Source: Vicinamibacterales bacterium (GTDB lineage: Bacteria; Acidobacteriota; Vicinamibacteria; Vicinamibacterales; 2-12-FULL-66-21). From it: a stretch of 64,000 nt of DNA. Below, piece by piece: positions 34,155-42,880 of the stretch. How positions within the stretch are numbered: position 1 is the stretch's first letter; each line of letters starts with the position of its first letter. The notes beneath the pieces are model-generated. The model did not search any database and was not told where the DNA came from. It saw only the letters and a list, made by a program, of their open reading frames with translations. The stretch is taken from contig DASXLB010000006.1 in the NCBI GenBank assembly GCA_036496585.1, forward strand, positions 1 through 64,000, written 5' to 3'. The translations under genes and the position numbers were made by a program.

Positions 34155-36380
34155 TCATTCGTCATTCAGGTCAGGATTGTTCGGCGGTTTGTCCGGCCCG
34201 GTGCCGCATGCCACTTTCTCGCTCTTCTGGCCGAACGTGCCGTTGCCCGTGGCGCTGCCGGTCGACTGGTCCCCGCGGAACTGCACGGTCGGCGCCTTGG
34301 TGAGCTTGCAGTTGGGCGCCGCGTCGTCGTAGACCAACGCCGGCACGCCGATCATCGTATACAGCTCGTCCTTCGCCGCATAGGACAGGTGGCGCCCGAA
34401 CGAGCGCCGGTTGATCTGCTTCAACACCACGGTGCCCTCGGCCTCGGCCCGTTCGAGGTCGCCCCCCTCCTCGGCGAAATACAGGTCCAGCTTCTCGGAC
34501 GTGAGATCGCGGTCGGGACCGTTCATGTGGACGCCGCGGGTGTAGGTGGCCAGGTGCTTGTCGTCGACATAGACCATCTCTTCGGCCTTGGTGATGGTCG
34601 GCGTCTGCTTGTCGTCCTTGCTCGACGGCTTCGCATCGGGCTGGCCGGCTGATTTCATGAACGTGGTGGTCACGACGCTGCCGATGGCGTGCAGGTTGCC
34701 GGTCCTGTCGTCGAGGACGATGGTGTCGGCGAGGATCGTCGAGCCGTCGTCCCCGTCCTGCCAGAGACGTCCGCCGCCCTCGTAGGTGGCGAGCGAGGAG
34801 GCGCTGTCGTAATCGAGGCGGTTCGACTTCACGTAGACCGGACGGTCCGGCTTGAGCATCGACGGCACCTTCACGGTGTCGTCGTTCGATTTGCCCTGCT
34901 GCTGGATCACCACGCTGCGTACGTTGGTGTCAGCCTTGATCTTCTGCGCCGACAAGGCCATCTGGATGTGGGCCGCATCCGTCGACATGCGGCCGTCGGT
35001 CACGTGCGGCCCTTTGCCGCCATCGCCAGTGCCCGGGCTCAGGTCGAGACGGTCCCGCGCGATGTCGTAGACGGCGGTTGGCGCGTCGGCCGTCGTAGTG
35101 GCGCCGTCGGTGAAGCGCACGTTGGTATGGAAGTCGGCGCGCTCGAGATCGCCGAAGCCCGGCTTGGTCTGGATCTCGAGCTTGTCCGATTTCGCGGTGC
35201 GTTCGATCGCCGTCAGCTTGCCTTTGGCGTCGCGATGCTCGCGGAAATCAACGCCGCCGCCGAAGGTCGCGTTGCGGATCCCCCCCGGCTGCCCGCCGGC
35301 CGGCGGCGCGCCGGTGGCGATCAGGATCGTCGATCGGATCTTGCGCGCTGGAGTCTCGCCGTCGGCCGGCAGATCGACGACGACGTTCTCGGTCGCGTTG
35401 AGATTGGTCACCGTCTCCCCGTCGGGTGCCAGCCCGACGTCGATGTTCTTGGCGGCAATCTGCTTGCCCGGCTTGCCCGGATCGCCGGGCAGCCGCACGG
35501 CGGCGTTCTCGACCAGATGTGCCGACTGCAGCGTGCGGCCGTCGGCGGCGTAGGCGATGTCGATGTCCTTGGCGCGCATCTCCTGCGGGCCGCTCGTACC
35601 GGGCTTGCTCGTGATGCGCGAGTTGCTGCGAAGCTCCATGCGCGTCGCGCGCTTGTCGTCTTGGGTCAGGTAGGTGGTCGCCTCGTCGGCGTCCATCAGG
35701 TGTCCTTCGCCGTCGAGGTGCGCGCTGCCGATGAACTTCATGTAGTGTTCCTGGCGCGCCATGCCGGCCTGCGTCGAGGTCACGTGCATCGCGCCGCTCC
35801 CTTTCTCGTCTGGCGCGACGTCGATTTTCGCGTCCTTGAGAATCCACAGCACGGCGCGGTCCTGATCGTAGCTGCCGCCGACGCCGCTGCCGGTCATCCG
35901 CTCCTTGCTGAAGGTGAGCGGCCCGGGGATGGTCGTGGTGTGGGTGGCGCCGTCGTAGCTGGCGGTCGCCGCCTGCACGGTGACGCCGTCGCTGGTCGTC
36001 ATCTTCGTGCCGCCTTTGAAGATCCCCGTCTTGAGCGGCTGGCCAGGCGGCTGCACGACGTCGGCTTCCTGCGCCTCGATGAGCACCGAGCGGCCGTTGC
36101 GATCGGGGATGCTGACCCGGATGCCGCCGCCGAATCGCGATCGGCCGTCCTCGTAATAGACCTGGTTGCCGAACTGAATGGAGAAATCCGGCTTGCCGTT
36201 GCGGATCGTGGTGAATTCCCCCTTGCCGGTGGTCTGCACGGCCGCCTTCGGATCGAGCGTCTTGATCGGGGCCGGCCCCGCGGCCCGCTGATGCGGGCGC
36301 CGCAGCGACACGACAAGCCATCCGGCGTAGGCCAGCACGAACGCGGCTATCGCCCACCGCAGGATCTTCTGCCAGCGCAT
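34155..36380 (-). CDS. LptC/LptA-like multidomain LPS transport protein
   Basis: This 741-aa protein starts with one membrane helix (about residues 9-27, AIAAFVLAYAGWLVVSL), as LptC does, followed by several OstA/LptA-like beta-jellyroll segments, for example EADVVQPPGQPLKTGIFKGG, VYYEDGRSRFGG, AVYDIARDRLDLSP, NRLDYDSASSLATYEGGGRL and VYVDDKHLATYTRGVHMNG. LptC alone is about 190 aa and LptA about 185, so this is equivalent to roughly four such modules on one anchor. It precedes lptB. A single chain could span much of the periplasm towards LptD (inference). No separate lptA or lptC is seen in the window. Confidence 0.8.
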   Translation of the reverse strand: MRWQKILRWAIAAFVLAYAGWLVVSLRRPHQRAAGPAPIKTLDPKAAVQTTGKGEFTTIRNGKPDFSIQFGNQVYYEDGRSRFGGGIRVSIPDRNGRSVLIEAQEADVVQPPGQPLKTGIFKGGTKMTTSDGVTVQAATASYDGATHTTTIPGPLTFSKERMTGSGVGGSYDQDRAVLWILKDAKIDVAPDEKGSGAMHVTSTQAGMARQEHYMKFIGSAHLDGEGHLMDADEATTYLTQDDKRATRMELRSNSRITSKPGTSGPQEMRAKDIDIAYAADGRTLQSAHLVENAAVRLPGDPGKPGKQIAAKNIDVGLAPDGETVTNLNATENVVVDLPADGETPARKIRSTILIATGAPPAGGQPGGIRNATFGGGVDFREHRDAKGKLTAIERTAKSDKLEIQTKPGFGDLERADFHTNVRFTDGATTTADAPTAVYDIARDRLDLSPGTGDGGKGPHVTDGRMSTDAAHIQMALSAQKIKADTNVRSVVIQQQGKSNDDTVKVPSMLKPDRPVYVKSNRLDYDSASSLATYEGGGRLWQDGDDGSTILADTIVLDDRTGNLHAIGSVVTTTFMKSAGQPDAKPSSKDDKQTPTITKAEEMVYVDDKHLATYTRGVHMNGPDRDLTSEKLDLYFAEEGGDLERAEAEGTVVLKQINRRSFGRHLSYAAKDELYTMIGVPALVYDDAAPNCKLTKAPTVQFRGDQSTGSATGNGTFGQKSEKVACGTGPDKPPNNPDLNDE

Positions 36381-36424
36381 GGTCTACGTCGCTCGGGTCG
36401 GCGCCGAGCGCTCCGGAAGTGCCT

Positions 36425-38149
36425 CTATTGTACGTCGTCCAGTCGCTTGAAATCGGCGACCGACAGCTCGAGATAGGTCTCGCCCTGATACTCGTTCTGC
36501 TCGAGCGAGAACGCCAGGTTGACGCCGGCGCGGTGCTCGGTGAGGAACGCGGCGCGTTCGGCGGCGCGCCACGCGATCGCGCGGAAGCTGCGGCCGTCCT
36601 GCCGGAACGTCATCTTGAGATGGCGATCCTTGATCGGCCGCGGGCCGTCGACGATCTCGACCGGCATCGCATGGAAGACCGGACGCGGGTTGGCGAGGCC
36701 GAACGGCGCCATCGCGTTCAGCCCGTCGACCAGCGCGGGCGTGATGTGTCTGAGGTTGAGCGTGCCGTCGATGCGCAGCCGCGGCCGCAGGTGATCCGGC
36801 TCGAGGACATGGTCGGCGTGGGCGTTGATCCGCGCGCGGAACTCGGGTACCCGCGCCGCATCCATCGTCAGACCCGCGGCCTGGCGGTGACCGCCGAAGC
36901 GGTGAAAGAGATCGGCGCACCGCTCGAGCGCGTCGAGCATGTCGAACGCGGGAATGCTGCGGCAGGAGCCGTGCGCGACGCCGCCCTCGACCGACAGGAC
37001 GATCGCCGGCTTGTGGTACTGATCGACGAGCTTCGACGCGGCGATGCCGATGACGCCGCGATGCCAGCCGTCGCCGCCGACGACCAGCACGTTGTGCGCG
37101 CCGATGGCCGGATCGGTCTCGATCGCCTTCTTGGCCTGCGTGACGAGCTCCGCTTCCTCGGTCTGCCGCCGCAGGTTCTCGTCGTTGAGCTGTTGCGCGA
37201 GCGCGCGCGCTTCCTCGATCATCGATTCGTCGTTGGCGAGGAGGAGGCGGGTGGCGATGTCGGGCGTGCTCATCCGGCCCGCCGCGTTGACCCGCGGCGC
37301 CAGGATGAAGCCGACCTGATAACTGTCGATGCGCTTGCCCGTCAGCCCTGACGCCTCGAGCAGCGCGCGCAGGCCAACCGTGTGACGCCCGGTGCTGAGC
37401 GATCCGAGCCCGAGCTTGGCGATGACGCGGTTCTCGCCGACCAGCGGGACGACGTCGGCCAGCGTGCCGATCGCGGCGATCTTGACGAACGCCGGCAGCC
37501 ACTTCGCCCGATCGGCGCGGCCGCACAGCGCCTGGACGAGCTTCAGCGCGACCCCGACGCCGGCGAGGTTCTTGTCCGGATAGCGGCAGTCGGCGCGCTT
37601 GGGATTGATCACGGCCAGCGCCGGCGGCAGCGTGCCTTCCGGCTCGTGATGATCGGTGATGATCAGATCCACGCCGAGCTCGCGGGCGCGCGCCGTCGCC
37701 TCGGTGGCGCGGATGCCGCAATCGACGGAGATCACCAGTTGGACCCCCTCGGCGTGGAGGCGATCGATGGCGGCCGGCTGCAGGCCATAGCCGTCGCGCA
37801 GCCGCTCGGGGATGAAGTGGACGACTTCCCCGCCGAGCATCTCGAGCGCGCGGCGCAGGATGACGGTGGAGGTGATGCCGTCGACGTCGTAGTCGCCGTG
37901 GATGGCGATGCGTTCCTTGTTCGCCAGCGCCCGTTCGATGCGCTCGACGGCCTTCAGCATGTCGGCGAGCAGAAAGGGATCGTGCAGGTGATCGAGGGTC
38001 GGAGACAGAAAGCGGCCGGCGGCGTCGGGATCGCCGAGGCCGCGCAGGCACAGCAGCCGCGCCACCGTCGGGTGGAGGTTCAGCGCCGCGGCGAGCCGTT
38101 CGGTGGCGGCGTCATCGCACGGCAGGTGGTCCCACAGGATCGATTTCAT
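36425..38149 (-). CDS. recJ: Single-stranded-DNA-specific exonuclease RecJ
   Basis: The 574-aa enzyme degrades single-stranded DNA 5' to 3' in recombination and mismatch repair. It has the DHH phosphoesterase motifs HGDYDVDGITST (about residue 85), SVDCGIR, ITDHHEP and PRVNAAGRMS, and the DHHA1 motif near HRFGGHRQAAGLTM. A C-terminal OB domain follows. The ATG overlaps the accA stop (ATGA), so it is translationally coupled to accA. Length matches RecJ. Confidence 0.96.
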   Translation of the reverse strand: MKSILWDHLPCDDAATERLAAALNLHPTVARLLCLRGLGDPDAAGRFLSPTLDHLHDPFLLADMLKAVERIERALANKERIAIHGDYDVDGITSTVILRRALEMLGGEVVHFIPERLRDGYGLQPAAIDRLHAEGVQLVISVDCGIRATEATARARELGVDLIITDHHEPEGTLPPALAVINPKRADCRYPDKNLAGVGVALKLVQALCGRADRAKWLPAFVKIAAIGTLADVVPLVGENRVIAKLGLGSLSTGRHTVGLRALLEASGLTGKRIDSYQVGFILAPRVNAAGRMSTPDIATRLLLANDESMIEEARALAQQLNDENLRRQTEEAELVTQAKKAIETDPAIGAHNVLVVGGDGWHRGVIGIAASKLVDQYHKPAIVLSVEGGVAHGSCRSIPAFDMLDALERCADLFHRFGGHRQAAGLTMDAARVPEFRARINAHADHVLEPDHLRPRLRIDGTLNLRHITPALVDGLNAMAPFGLANPRPVFHAMPVEIVDGPRPIKDRHLKMTFRQDGRSFRAIAWRAAERAAFLTEHRAGVNLAFSLEQNEYQGETYLELSVADFKRLDDVQ

Positions 38150-39150
38150 TCAGCGGTCGGCTGCGACGGCCCAGGCGTCCCGGCGGCGGACGCGGCTGGA
38201 TCCTCCAGCCCGACGTCTCCCATGCGGCGGAACTTCTGGTAGCGGGCCTCGAGACGCTCGGGCACGCCGAGCTCCGACAGCTCGTCGAGCGAGGCCGCCA
38301 GCGCCTGATCGACGAGCGCGGTTGCCGCGTCGTAGTCGTTGTGGGCCCCCCCCTGCGGCTCCGGGATGATCGCGTCGACGAGCCCGAGCGCCACGAGATC
38401 CGGCGCGGTGATCTTCAGCGCGGTCGCGGCCTCGACCTTCCGGTTGGCGTCGCGCCACAGGATGGCGGCGCAGCCCTCGGGCGGGATGACGCTGTAGACC
38501 GAGAATTCCTGCATCAGCAGGCGATCGCCGACGGCGATCCCGAGTGCGCCGCCGCTGCCGCCCTCGCCGCAGACGATCACGACGATCGGCACCTCGATCA
38601 GCATCATCTCGCGCAGGTTGACGGCGATGGCTTCGGCCACGCCGCGCTCCTCGGACTCGATGCCCGGGTAGGCGGCCGGCGTGTCGATGAACACCACGAT
38701 CGGCCGCGAGAACTTCTCGGCGAGGCGCATCACGCGCAGCGCCTTGCGGTAGCCCTCCGGCCGCGCGTAGCCGAAGTTGCGGAAGATCTTCTGCTTGGTG
38801 TCGCGCCCTTTCTGGTGGCCGACGACCGCGACCGGCCGCCCGCGGTGCTCGGCAAGCCCGGCGACGATCGCATGATCGTCGGCGAAGCGGCGATCGCCGT
38901 GCAGTTCGTCGAAGTTGGTGAACAGCCGCTCGATGTAGTCGAGCGTATTGGGCCGGTTGGGATGCCGCGCCACCAGGACGCGCTGCCACGGCGTCAGATT
39001 CCTGAACAGCTCGCCCCGGATCTCGTCCGCGCGCCGCCGCAGCGAGTCGATCGATTTCTCACGCTCCGCCGTCTTGGGAAGCATGCTGAGCGCTTCGATC
39101 TCCTTCAGCAGCACTCCCACCGGCTCTTCGAATTCCAGCAGTTCAGGCAT
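38146..39150 (-). CDS. accA: Acetyl-CoA carboxylase carboxyltransferase subunit alpha
   Basis: The ATG at MPELLEFEEPVGVL gives 334 aa; the longer frame adds only a Pro/Arg-rich artefact. Conserved AccA segments are present: RRFADDHAIVAGLAEHRG, GHQKGRDTKQKIFRNFG, FIDTPAAYPGIESEERG, GEGGSGGALGIAVGDRLLM and YSVIPPEGCAAILWRD. AccA with AccD moves the carboxyl group from biotin to acetyl-CoA, the first step of fatty-acid synthesis. accD is not in this window. It follows dnaE in the same direction, as in several bacterial genomes. Confidence 0.96.
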   Translation of the reverse strand: MPELLEFEEPVGVLLKEIEALSMLPKTAEREKSIDSLRRRADEIRGELFRNLTPWQRVLVARHPNRPNTLDYIERLFTNFDELHGDRRFADDHAIVAGLAEHRGRPVAVVGHQKGRDTKQKIFRNFGYARPEGYRKALRVMRLAEKFSRPIVVFIDTPAAYPGIESEERGVAEAIAVNLREMMLIEVPIVVIVCGEGGSGGALGIAVGDRLLMQEFSVYSVIPPEGCAAILWRDANRKVEAATALKITAPDLVALGLVDAIIPEPQGGAHNDYDAATALVDQALAASLDELSELGVPERLEARYQKFRRMGDVGLEDPAASAAGTPGPSQPTAE

Positions 39151-39196
39151 TCGTCCTACCCCGCCGAACCCGAAGGTCCGGGCTGTCCGCTTCCAT

Positions 39197-39216
39197 GCCG
39201 GACCTGCAGGCCCGGC
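39197..39216. repeat. Near-perfect 20-bp palindrome GCCGGACCTG/CAGGCCCGGC
   Basis: This palindrome has one mismatch and lies in the 135-base gap between the dnaE stop and the accA start (minus strand). An additional GGTCCGG further left (39173-39179) can also pair with its left arm. It shares the GCCGGAC edge with the palindrome at 33.4 kb. No U-run suggests a terminator. Confidence 0.55.
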
Positions 39217-39285
39217 CACCGCGTAATCCCGTCGACGCCGAGTGCCCGACCCGCACGACCGCCGCCCGGCGCTTCGGACCTGGCG

Positions 39286-42200
39286 TCAACGCAACTCTAT
39301 CGTGCCCGCGCCGCATAGCCGTTCGACTTCCTCGACCAGCTTTTCCGAAGGCCTCACCCGTTGCGCGACGTCGGCGTGGACGCGCAGCGCCGGGTGGCCA
39401 TTCCGCTTGGTGTCGAGCTCGAGGCAGACGCGGCGATCCCCGCGGTGGCGCGACAGCAGCTCGGCCAGCGCTTCGAGCACCCCCCGGGACGGCGCCCGCA
39501 GGTGGATGACCACCTCCCGCGTCGTCCGCTCCTTCAGCATCGAGATGGGCTGCAGTTCGCTGGCGACGAGGCGGGCGGATTCGTCGTCGCGCTCGTACTT
39601 GCCGCGCACCAGGAGCATGGCGTCAGCGACCACCAGGTGGCCGTGCTTGCCGAAGGCCTCGGGAAAGACCACCACTTCGACGCCGCCGGCGATGTCGTCG
39701 GCCATGAATACCGCCATGCGATCGCCCTTCTTGGTCTTGAGCGGACGCAGGCCGCTGACGATGCCGGCGATCCAGACGTCGGCGAGCGACTGCGTCAGAT
39801 CACCGAGGCGCTGGGCGCCGAACGTCTTCAGCTCGTCGCTGAAGCGCTCGAGCGGATGGCCGGACATGTAGAGGCCGAGCGCCTCTTTCTCGAACGCCAG
39901 CTGCTGCGCGTCGTTCCACGCCGCCGCCTCGGGCAGCGGAATCGCCGCGTCGCCCCCCTCCTCGTCGCCGCCGAAGAGCGAGACGTGGCCGTCCTGACGA
40001 TCGCGCTGGCGGCGGCTGCCGTGCTCGACGGCCTTGTCGACCGCGGCGAAGAGCCGCGCCCGGCGCTGGGCGATCGATCCGGCGGCGAGATCGTCGAAGG
40101 CGCCGGCCTTGACCAGGCTCTCGAGCGGCCGCTTGTTGACGAGCCGCTGGTCGACCTGTTCGCACAGTGTGAACAGGGACTCGATTCTGCCCTTCTCCGC
40201 GCGCACCGCCAGCATCGAGAGGATCGCGCCCTCGCCGACGTTCTTGACGGCGCACAGGCCGAAGCGGACGGGCGGGTTCGCCGAGAACGGGCTCCCGCCC
40301 TGTGCCGAGGCGCTCACGCCCTGCCCGACGGAGGCCGTGGCGTCGCTTCCTGCAGTGCCGGTCATCACGCCGGCCTGTCCTCGCTCGACGGTGAACGCGA
40401 GCTGGCTGGTGTTGATGTCGGGCGGCAGGATCGGGATACCCAGGTCGCGGCACTCGCCGAGATACATCGCCAGCTTGTCGGTGTTGGCCGCTTCGATGGT
40501 GAGCAGCGCCGACATGAAATGCGACGGGTAGTTCGCCTTCAGGTAGGCGGTCTGGTAGGCGACCCACGCGTAGGTCGTCGAGTGCGACTTGTTGAAGCCG
40601 TAGCCGGCGAAGAACTCCATCAGGTCGAAAATCTTCCTGGCCTTCTTCTCGTTGACGCCGTTCTTCAGCGCCCCTTCCATGAAGGCCTCGCGCTGCTTGG
40701 CCATGACCTTGGGATCCTTCTTGCCCATGGCCTTGCGCAGCACGTCCGACTGTCCCATCGTGAAGCCGGCCAGCACCGCGGCGATGCGCATGACCTGCTC
40801 CTGGTAGGCGATGACGCCGTAGGTGTCGGAGAGAATCGGCTCGAGCTGCTTCAGCTCGTACTTGACCTCGGTCTTTCCCTGCTTGCGCGAGATGAAGTCG
40901 TCGACCATCCCCGACTTGAGCGGGCCTGGACGATAGAGCGCGTTGAGCGCGATCAGATCGTCGAGGCGCTCCGGCTTCGCCTTGCGCAGCAGCTCGCGCA
41001 TGCCCGAGCTTTCGAACTGGAACACGCCGTAGGTCTGCCCGTCCGAGAAGAGCTTGTAGGTCTTGCCGTCGCTGAGCGGGATCGCGTCGATGTCGAGATC
41101 GACGCCTTCGGTCCGCTTGATCTCCGCCAGGCAGTCCTGGATCAGCGTCAGCGTGCTGAGGCCGAGAAAGTCCATCTTGAGGAGGCCGACGCGCTCGACC
41201 TCCTTCATCGCCCACTGCGTGACGATTTCGTCCTTCTGCGATTTGTAGAGGGGAACGAACTCGGTCAGCGGCCGCGGCGCGATGACGACGCCGGCGGCGT
41301 GCACCGAAGCGTGGCGGGTCATCCCCTCGAGGCGCTGCGCGACGCTGATCAGCTCCTTGACCCGCTCGTCCTTCTCGACCATCTCCTTGAGCGGCGGGCT
41401 CTCTTCGAGGGCCTTGGCCAGCGTCATGTCGAGCGCCGGCGGGACCGCCTTCGCCACCTTGTCGGCGTCGGCGTAGGGGATGTCCATGACGCGCGCCACG
41501 TCGCGGACGACCGCGCGCGCCTTCATCGTCCCGAACGTGATGATCTGCGCGACCTGTTCGCGCCCGTACTTGCGCGTCACGTACTCGATGACCTCGCCGC
41601 GCCGCCGCTCGCAGAAGTCGATGTCGATGTCGGGCAGCGAGACGCGCTCCGGGTTGAGGAAGCGCTCGAAGATCAGGTCGTACTCGATCGGGTCGACGTC
41701 GGTGATGCGCAGGCAGTAGGCGACGAAGCTGCCGGCTGCGGAGCCGCGGCCGGGGCCAACCGGGATCCCCTGCTCGCGCGCATAGCGGATGAAGTCCCAG
41801 ACGATACAGAAGTATCCGGGGTACTTCATCTTCTTGATCATCTCGATCTCGTACGAGAGCCGCCGCTCGTACTCGTCGATGGTGTGGGTCAGCCGTCCCT
41901 GCGTCGCCAGGTCCCTGAGCCGCGCCAGCCGCATCTCGAACCCCTGCCGGACGATGTGCTCGAAGTACTCGTCGAGCGTGAAACCGTCCGGGACCTCGAA
42001 GTTCGGAAGGTAGTTCTCCTTGAACGAGAGATCGACGTGGCAGCGCGCGGCGATCTCCACCGTCCGCCGCATCGCGTCGAGATGGTCCGGGAAGACGCGC
42101 GCCATTTCCTCGGCGGTCTTCAGGAAGAACTGGTCGCCGTGATACTTCAGGCGGTCGGTGTCGTTGACCGTCTTGCCGGTGCCGATGCAGAGCAGGATGT

Positions 42201-42858
42201 CGTGCGGCTTGTAGTCGGAGTTCTTGAGATAGTGGACATCGTTGGTGACGACCAGATCGATGCCGAGGTCGCGCGCGATCGGCTGCAGGCCGGTGTTGAC
42301 GATCTGCTGCTCGTCGATGCCCTGATACTGCATCTCCAGGAAGAAGTTGTCGCGCCCCAGAATGTCGCGATAGGCGGCCGCGGCGGCGATCGCCTTGTGC
42401 TGCTGCTCGGTGCGGATGCCGGTCGCGACCTCCCCCTTGAGGCAGCTGCTCAGGCCGATCAGCCCCTTCGCGTGCTGCGCCAGCAGCGCCTTGTCGATGC
42501 GCGGCTTGTAGTAGAAGCCCTCCGTGTAGCCCGACGAGACCAGCTTGATCAGGTTGTGATACCCCTCGTTGGTCTCGGCCAGGAGCACCAGATGGTTGGC
42601 GGTCTCGCCCGGCGACCCGCTCTTGGTGCGGCGGTCGCCCGGCGCGACGTAGACTTCGCACCCGAGGATCGGGTTGATGCCGCGCTTGCGCGCCTGGTCG
42701 TGGAAGACCACCGACGAGAACATGTTCCCGTGCTCGGTGATCGCCATCGCCGGCATCTTGAGCTCGACCGCCTTGTCGAGCAGTTCCTCGATCCGGCAGG
42801 CGCCGTCGAGCAGCGAGTACTCGGAGTGCAGATGGAGGTGAACGAATTCGGCCGCCAT
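39286..42858 (-). CDS. dnaE: DNA polymerase III subunit alpha
   Basis: The ATG at 42858 gives 1190 aa; an upstream TTG adds two codons. The N-terminal PHP domain starts EFVHLHLHSEYSLLDGACRI. The C-family polymerase domain holds the catalytic aspartates in SLPDIDIDFCERRRGEVIEY (about residue 400), then FDLMEFFAGYGFNKSHSTTY. A helix-hairpin-helix region and an OB-fold (WIAGIVSGLRPLKTKKGDRM) end the protein. This is DnaE1-type by length and order. It synthesises the replicating strands. It lies between guaA and accA, all in the same direction. Confidence 0.97.
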   Translation of the reverse strand: MAAEFVHLHLHSEYSLLDGACRIEELLDKAVELKMPAMAITEHGNMFSSVVFHDQARKRGINPILGCEVYVAPGDRRTKSGSPGETANHLVLLAETNEGYHNLIKLVSSGYTEGFYYKPRIDKALLAQHAKGLIGLSSCLKGEVATGIRTEQQHKAIAAAAAYRDILGRDNFFLEMQYQGIDEQQIVNTGLQPIARDLGIDLVVTNDVHYLKNSDYKPHDILLCIGTGKTVNDTDRLKYHGDQFFLKTAEEMARVFPDHLDAMRRTVEIAARCHVDLSFKENYLPNFEVPDGFTLDEYFEHIVRQGFEMRLARLRDLATQGRLTHTIDEYERRLSYEIEMIKKMKYPGYFCIVWDFIRYAREQGIPVGPGRGSAAGSFVAYCLRITDVDPIEYDLIFERFLNPERVSLPDIDIDFCERRRGEVIEYVTRKYGREQVAQIITFGTMKARAVVRDVARVMDIPYADADKVAKAVPPALDMTLAKALEESPPLKEMVEKDERVKELISVAQRLEGMTRHASVHAAGVVIAPRPLTEFVPLYKSQKDEIVTQWAMKEVERVGLLKMDFLGLSTLTLIQDCLAEIKRTEGVDLDIDAIPLSDGKTYKLFSDGQTYGVFQFESSGMRELLRKAKPERLDDLIALNALYRPGPLKSGMVDDFISRKQGKTEVKYELKQLEPILSDTYGVIAYQEQVMRIAAVLAGFTMGQSDVLRKAMGKKDPKVMAKQREAFMEGALKNGVNEKKARKIFDLMEFFAGYGFNKSHSTTYAWVAYQTAYLKANYPSHFMSALLTIEAANTDKLAMYLGECRDLGIPILPPDINTSQLAFTVERGQAGVMTGTAGSDATASVGQGVSASAQGGSPFSANPPVRFGLCAVKNVGEGAILSMLAVRAEKGRIESLFTLCEQVDQRLVNKRPLESLVKAGAFDDLAAGSIAQRRARLFAAVDKAVEHGSRRQRDRQDGHVSLFGGDEEGGDAAIPLPEAAAWNDAQQLAFEKEALGLYMSGHPLERFSDELKTFGAQRLGDLTQSLADVWIAGIVSGLRPLKTKKGDRMAVFMADDIAGGVEVVVFPEAFGKHGHLVVADAMLLVRGKYERDDESARLVASELQPISMLKERTTREVVIHLRAPSRGVLEALAELLSRHRGDRRVCLELDTKRNGHPALRVHADVAQRVRPSEKLVEEVERLCGAGTIELR

Positions 42859-42880
42859 CGTCAATCTCGAAGGACGAAGG

